Source of the DNA: Flavobacterium psychrophilum
Lineage (GTDB): Bacteria; Bacteroidota; Bacteroidia; Flavobacteriales; Flavobacteriaceae
Length of the DNA: 64,000 bases
Direction: 5' to 3'
Assembly (NCBI GenBank): GCA_943325515.2
Contig: CALPPS020000001.1
Location: 9,411 to 73,410, forward strand
Shown here in pieces: positions 60,854-64,000 of the stretch (position 1 is its first letter; the number at the start of each line of letters is the position of its first letter). The position numbers and the translations under genes are program-made. Below the pieces are notes generated by a model. It was not told the DNA's origin. It saw only the letters and a program-made list of their open reading frames with translations, and made no database searches.

Positions 60854-61084
60854 ATGTCTAATAATATCAAAGCTTTACTTTACAACCTAGTTTGTTTTGC
60901 AACTATTTTTATATTAGTGCGCTTTCTATTGGGCGTTTATTCTGGTTTATATAGTTTTTGGTTGCCAGTAACAGCTTTTGTAGTGAGTACTATTTTAGCA
61001 CCAAAATTTCAAGCGGTAAAAACAAGTGAGGGTGATAAAATTTTTATGAAATGGTTGTTTGTAAAAGGAATTAAGAAATTTTAA
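60854..61084 (+). CDS. Small two-span membrane protein
   Basis: 76 residues with two hydrophobic segments (about 8-27 and 33-50) and a basic end (KWLFVKGIKKF). It is conserved-looking and has its own promoter box. Function unknown. Its stop overlaps the convergent DUF6048 stop by 4 bases. Confidence 0.55.
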   Translation: MSNNIKALLYNLVCFATIFILVRFLLGVYSGLYSFWLPVTAFVVSTILAPKFQAVKTSEGDKIFMKWLFVKGIKKF

Positions 61085-61842
61085 TTCTTCTTATCCTTTT
61101 TTGATTTTTCCACTTTTTTAATTTTTGCTTTTACAGTTGCTTTATATAATGGAATAAAATAGGAAACAGTATAATTAAAACCTACACCATAATCTCCATT
61201 GTAGGTTCTGTTAAATCCTGGTATATATAAATTGTCAAAACTATCTGGACGTTTTTGTGATAACATTCTATTAAGTCTAAAACTAAAACCTACGAAAACA
61301 TTATTAAAGACTTTGGCTTTAATACCAGCTACTACTTCAATCCATTGAGCTGTTAATCCATCATAATTATCCCCTGAAACTATTAATGGCGTTTCTCCAA
61401 AATAAGGATTAGGATTGTATACCGTATAATTGTTCAAAGTTTGACTAAAACTACTTACACCATATCGTAACCCAACTGAAATGATATTTTCCATGTTAAG
61501 CCAGTTTTCATAGGTGTTATAATCGAAGCCAACTTTTAAGTAAGTTCCTTTGGTGGTAAAATTCAATTGATCTTCATCAACTGTTTTGTTTTCGTTTCCT
61601 ATTTCAACTGCCAAGAAATGCCTTCGTGTTAATCGATAATCACCCACAAGTTCTAATCCGCGATAGTCTGTTTCATAAAAAGAACGCGATAGTTTGAATA
61701 AATCTACCCCAACTCGCAATCCGTATCTTTCTTTTTTAAGTGGAATACTATCTTTTTTCTTAGTGGCTGTCTCTTGTGCATTGCCAATGAAAGAGAGCAA
61801 TACCAATCCAATACTAAAAGTAAATTTTGATATGTGTTTCAT
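61081..61842 (-). CDS. DUF6048 family outer-membrane-type protein
   Basis: 253 residues from ATG 61842 (MKHISKFTFSIGLVLLSFIG; signal peptide ending GNAQ). An alternative ATG is two codons upstream at 61848; the longer frame reads into the upstream gene and was rejected. The body has beta strands of a membrane barrel (RYGLRVGVDLFKLSRSFYET, YGVGFNYTVSYFIPL) and a Lys-rich tail. It overlaps the DUF6452 gene by about 29 bases, so the two are coupled. The pairing is typical of flavobacteria; the function is unknown. Confidence 0.75.
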   Translation of the reverse strand: MKHISKFTFSIGLVLLSFIGNAQETATKKKDSIPLKKERYGLRVGVDLFKLSRSFYETDYRGLELVGDYRLTRRHFLAVEIGNENKTVDEDQLNFTTKGTYLKVGFDYNTYENWLNMENIISVGLRYGVSSFSQTLNNYTVYNPNPYFGETPLIVSGDNYDGLTAQWIEVVAGIKAKVFNNVFVGFSFRLNRMLSQKRPDSFDNLYIPGFNRTYNGDYGVGFNYTVSYFIPLYKATVKAKIKKVEKSKKDKKN

Positions 61843-62311
61843 TTTCATTGTCAATATTAGTAGTTCGTATGTTAATGTCTTGTATCCAAAGTAAATCAGG
61901 TGAAGCAGCATCAGTTAATACAACACCTTCAGAAGTATTTAAATCAAAAGTAGTTTTATAACCACAAGCTCTCGAAACGTATATATTTTGGTGAACGTAA
62001 TTAAATTCTAGAAAGTCTTCGTTAGGAATAAGTGACGAAATAGAACTATTTGCTATTAAACTATACTTTGTAGAAGTTGTTGTGATATTTAAAGGCAATT
62101 CTATTTTACTCACTCCACTGTAAGTTTTCAAAGGAATACTTTGTCCAACTCCAGTAACTTTGAGACTTGAAACATTTTTTGTGTTGGCTGGATTGGCTAT
62201 ATCATAAAATTCTATTATCAAACGTGGAGTAGTATCTTCGTTGCAAATATCATCTTTCTCACAACTTGAGAAGAAAAATGCAACAAATAGTAATAGTAAT
62301 ATTTTTTTCAT
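61814..62311 (-). CDS. DUF6452 family lipoprotein
   Basis: 165 residues from ATG 62311 (MKKILLLLFVAFFFSSCEKD; lipobox FSSC). The start was set by the signal sequence; 20 codons upstream in frame lack it. It is beta-rich, with DDICNEDTTPRLIIEFYD and VSRACGYKTTFDL carrying Cys residues. DUF6452 proteins occur next to DUF6048 and RlmD in flavobacteria; function unknown. It starts 67 bases after the rlmD stop and overlaps DUF6048. Confidence 0.78.
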   Translation of the reverse strand: MKKILLLLFVAFFFSSCEKDDICNEDTTPRLIIEFYDIANPANTKNVSSLKVTGVGQSIPLKTYSGVSKIELPLNITTTSTKYSLIANSSISSLIPNEDFLEFNYVHQNIYVSRACGYKTTFDLNTSEGVVLTDAASPDLLWIQDINIRTTNIDNENETHIKIYF

Positions 62312-62378
62312 ATTTATTTTAGTAATTGGTGATTTGTAAAAAGTGATTAGCAAAGAATATTTACTTATCACTTTTCAC

Positions 62379-63788
62379 TCATCTAAGCTCCAAAAGTACA
62401 ACATTTTCCACATGATGCGTTTGTGGAAACATATCTACAGGTCGCACTCGAGTAACTTTATATTTTTCATTCATCAAGGCTAAATCTCTGGCTTGTGTTG
62501 CTGAGTTACAACTTACATACACCACTTTTTCAGGAGCAATTTTCATGATTTGTTCTACTACATCTTTGTGCATACCATCTCTTGGTGGATCAGTGATAAT
62601 CACATCAGGTTGTCCATGTTGTAAAATAAAGTCATCATTAAAAACGTTTTTCATATCACCAACATAGAACTCACAATTTGTAATGCTGTTACGTTTTGCA
62701 TTTTCTTTAGCATCCTCAATAGCTTCGGGAACGGCTTCTACACCAATGACTTTCTTTGCTTGTTTCGATACAAATTGTGCAATTGTTCCTGTACCAGTAT
62801 ATAAATCATATACTATTTCATTACCAGTTAATCCCGCAAAATCACGCGTTATTTTATACAATTCATACGCTTGGTCAGAGTTGGTTTGATAAAACGATTT
62901 GGCATTAATGCTAAAATGCAATCCTTCCATTTCTTCCAAAATATAATCCCTTCCTTTAAAGAGTTTGATGTCTTGGTCATACAAAGTATCATTGGCTTTA
63001 CCATTGATTACATACTGTAAAGAGGTGATTTGTGGAAACGTAGCATCAATATGATTGAGTAACAGTTCACGTTGTGTTTTATCTTCTTTGAAGAATTGCA
63101 GCAACACCATAATTTCTCCAGTTGAAGCAGTTCTAATCATTAGTGTTCTCAATAAACCTTCGTGATTTCTTGCATTAAAGAAAGTCAGACCATTTTCGGT
63201 TGCAAAACGTTTGATTTCATTTCTAATGGCGTTGGATGGATCTTCTTGCAAGTGGCATTTTTCGATATCTAATATCTTATCCCACATTCTTGGAATGTGA
63301 AACCCAAGTGCATTCTTTTCAAATGTTTCTCCAGATTGGATTTCCTTATCCGTAAGCCATCTAGTATCCGAAAAACCAAATTCCATTTTATTTCTATAAA
63401 AGAACTGCTTGGCTGAACCTAATATTGGCTCAAAGGTTGGTAACTCTATCTTACCAATGCGTTTCAAATTATTGAAAATCTCCTGATTTTTGTAGAATAA
63501 TTGTTTATCGTAGTGCATATTTTGCCATTTGCATCCACCACAGGCGCCAAAATGTTGGCACACGGGTTCGATTCTATCAACAGAATATTCATGAAACTTG
63601 ATGGCTTTACCCTCGTAATAGGATTTTCTTTTCTTGAACGTTTGCACATCCACCACATCGCCTGGAACGACATTGGGTATAAAGATGATTTGACCTTCGG
63701 GTGCTTTGGCTACCGATACGCCTTTGGCACCAGCATCGAGCACGGTTATATTTTCAAAAACGACTTTATTGGTTACTTTTCTTCCCAT
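62379..63788 (-). CDS. rlmD: 23S rRNA m5U1939 methyltransferase RlmD
   Basis: 469 residues. An N-terminal TRAM domain (about 5-65) is followed by the Fe-S ligands in CQHFGACGGCKWQ and a later Cys. The SAM domain has IVYDLYTGTGTIAQFVSKQA and ends in DPPRDGMHKDVVEQI and the catalytic region VVYVSCNSATQARDLA. It methylates U1939 of 23S rRNA. The TRAM and catalytic Cys place it in the RlmD/RumA group; RlmC cannot be fully excluded. Its -7 box sits only 4 bases upstream of the start. Confidence 0.92.
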   Translation of the reverse strand: MGRKVTNKVVFENITVLDAGAKGVSVAKAPEGQIIFIPNVVPGDVVDVQTFKKRKSYYEGKAIKFHEYSVDRIEPVCQHFGACGGCKWQNMHYDKQLFYKNQEIFNNLKRIGKIELPTFEPILGSAKQFFYRNKMEFGFSDTRWLTDKEIQSGETFEKNALGFHIPRMWDKILDIEKCHLQEDPSNAIRNEIKRFATENGLTFFNARNHEGLLRTLMIRTASTGEIMVLLQFFKEDKTQRELLLNHIDATFPQITSLQYVINGKANDTLYDQDIKLFKGRDYILEEMEGLHFSINAKSFYQTNSDQAYELYKITRDFAGLTGNEIVYDLYTGTGTIAQFVSKQAKKVIGVEAVPEAIEDAKENAKRNSITNCEFYVGDMKNVFNDDFILQHGQPDVIITDPPRDGMHKDVVEQIMKIAPEKVVYVSCNSATQARDLALMNEKYKVTRVRPVDMFPQTHHVENVVLLELR

Positions 63789-63792
63789 GAGG

Positions 63793-63800
63793 CAAAAATA
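63793..63800 (-). promoter_or_regulatory. -7 box abutting the rlmD start
   Basis: The minus strand reads TATTTTTG, then CCTC, then the ATG at 63788. Transcription should begin at or near the start codon, so rlmD may have a leaderless mRNA. Confidence 0.5.
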
Positions 63801-63940
63801 TAATTTAATTATGAATAAAGAATTACGAATTATAAATTTGAAAAACTAGCTTCAATGATGCAATAATTATAAATTCTTGATGTCAATAAGTTTTTTGATA
63901 ACGATAAAGTTTACAGTATTAAATTGAATTAAGAAATTAG

Positions 63941-63948
63941 TATATTTG
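63941..63948 (+). promoter_or_regulatory. -7 box of the last gene
   Basis: TATATTTG, a TAnnTTTG match, 18 bases before the ATG at 63967. Confidence 0.5.
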
Positions 63949-63966
63949 AAATTACACACAAAAAAT

Positions 63967-64000
63967 ATGAAAACCCACTTAGCCCTTCTCCGCGGCATCA
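63967..64000 (+). CDS. Start of a probable DUF1697 protein, cut by the window edge
   Basis: Only 11 codons are visible: MKTHLALLRGI. The opening M-K-T-x-x-A-L-L-R-G-I is the conserved N terminus of the DUF1697 family. A clear -7 box precedes it. The family call rests on very few residues. Confidence 0.5.
   Translation, partial: MKTHLALLRGI

Overview
The window looks like chromosome from a member of the Flavobacteriaceae, most likely Flavobacterium or a close relative. The evidence is strongly AT-rich intergenic DNA, start codons without Shine-Dalgarno sequences, many -7 boxes of the Bacteroidota form TAnnTTTG, signal peptides ending in AQ, a type IX secretion (T9SS) C-terminal sorting domain, and gene families typical of the group (DUF4920, DUF6048, DUF6095, DUF6146, DUF6452, DUF6671, DUF6787, TIGR02757, LETM1-related biofilm protein). 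I see no rRNA, complete tRNA, CRISPR array, prophage or intact insertion sequence. Most of the window is ordinary core genome.

Layout. 1-337 is the 5' part of an RsmB-type rRNA methyltransferase gene (minus strand). 666-8516 is a six-gene, same-strand cluster of exported proteins: a T9SS cargo, a beta-barrel protein, a 1071-residue collagen-like/YadA-head-like fibre protein, a SUMF1/FGE-fold protein, a small protein made of 27-residue Cys-containing repeats, and a double LamG protein. This is the most accessory-looking part and the best candidate for a poorly described surface structure. 8767-19950 carries the Kup K+ transporter, a Ycf48-like protein, an ECF sigma/anti-sigma/sensor operon, an SRPBCC-GyrI protein, a MazG-like pyrophosphatase, IlvE, a DUF4920/c-type haem lipoprotein/MnmD operon, a frameshifted small gene and OxyR.

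20021-28851 forms an inorganic-carbon theme: a SulP transporter with a beta-carbonic anhydrase faces an SbtA-type bicarbonate permease. SbtA is the last gene of a tight seven-gene minus-strand run (prohibitin-like, isocitrate dehydrogenase, two small tandem paralogues, DUF6671, Sua5/TsaC, SbtA), and a LysR regulator is divergent from its head. 28956-42660 holds a LETM1-related protein, Cu/Zn SOD, a serine beta-lactamase-like hydrolase, an alpha-oxoamine synthase, NYN/LOTUS and RdgB proteins, a DEAD-box helicase, TIGR02757, a large membrane protein, a LolD-like ATPase and FolE.

42713-54041 has DUF6787, a DUF6146 gene interrupted by an in-frame amber codon, the serine genes serA and serC, a LuxC-type acyl-CoA reductase divergent from a dicluster ferredoxin across a nearly symmetric two-way promoter, YchF, and topoisomerase IV (parE, a small ORF, parC). 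54066-64000 is a run of housekeeping and membrane genes (TerC, MurQ, ZIP, methyltransferases, a thioredoxin-like protein, DUF6048/DUF6452, RlmD) and ends in the first codons of a probable DUF1697 gene.

Protein family names come from recognising motifs by eye. No database search was run.
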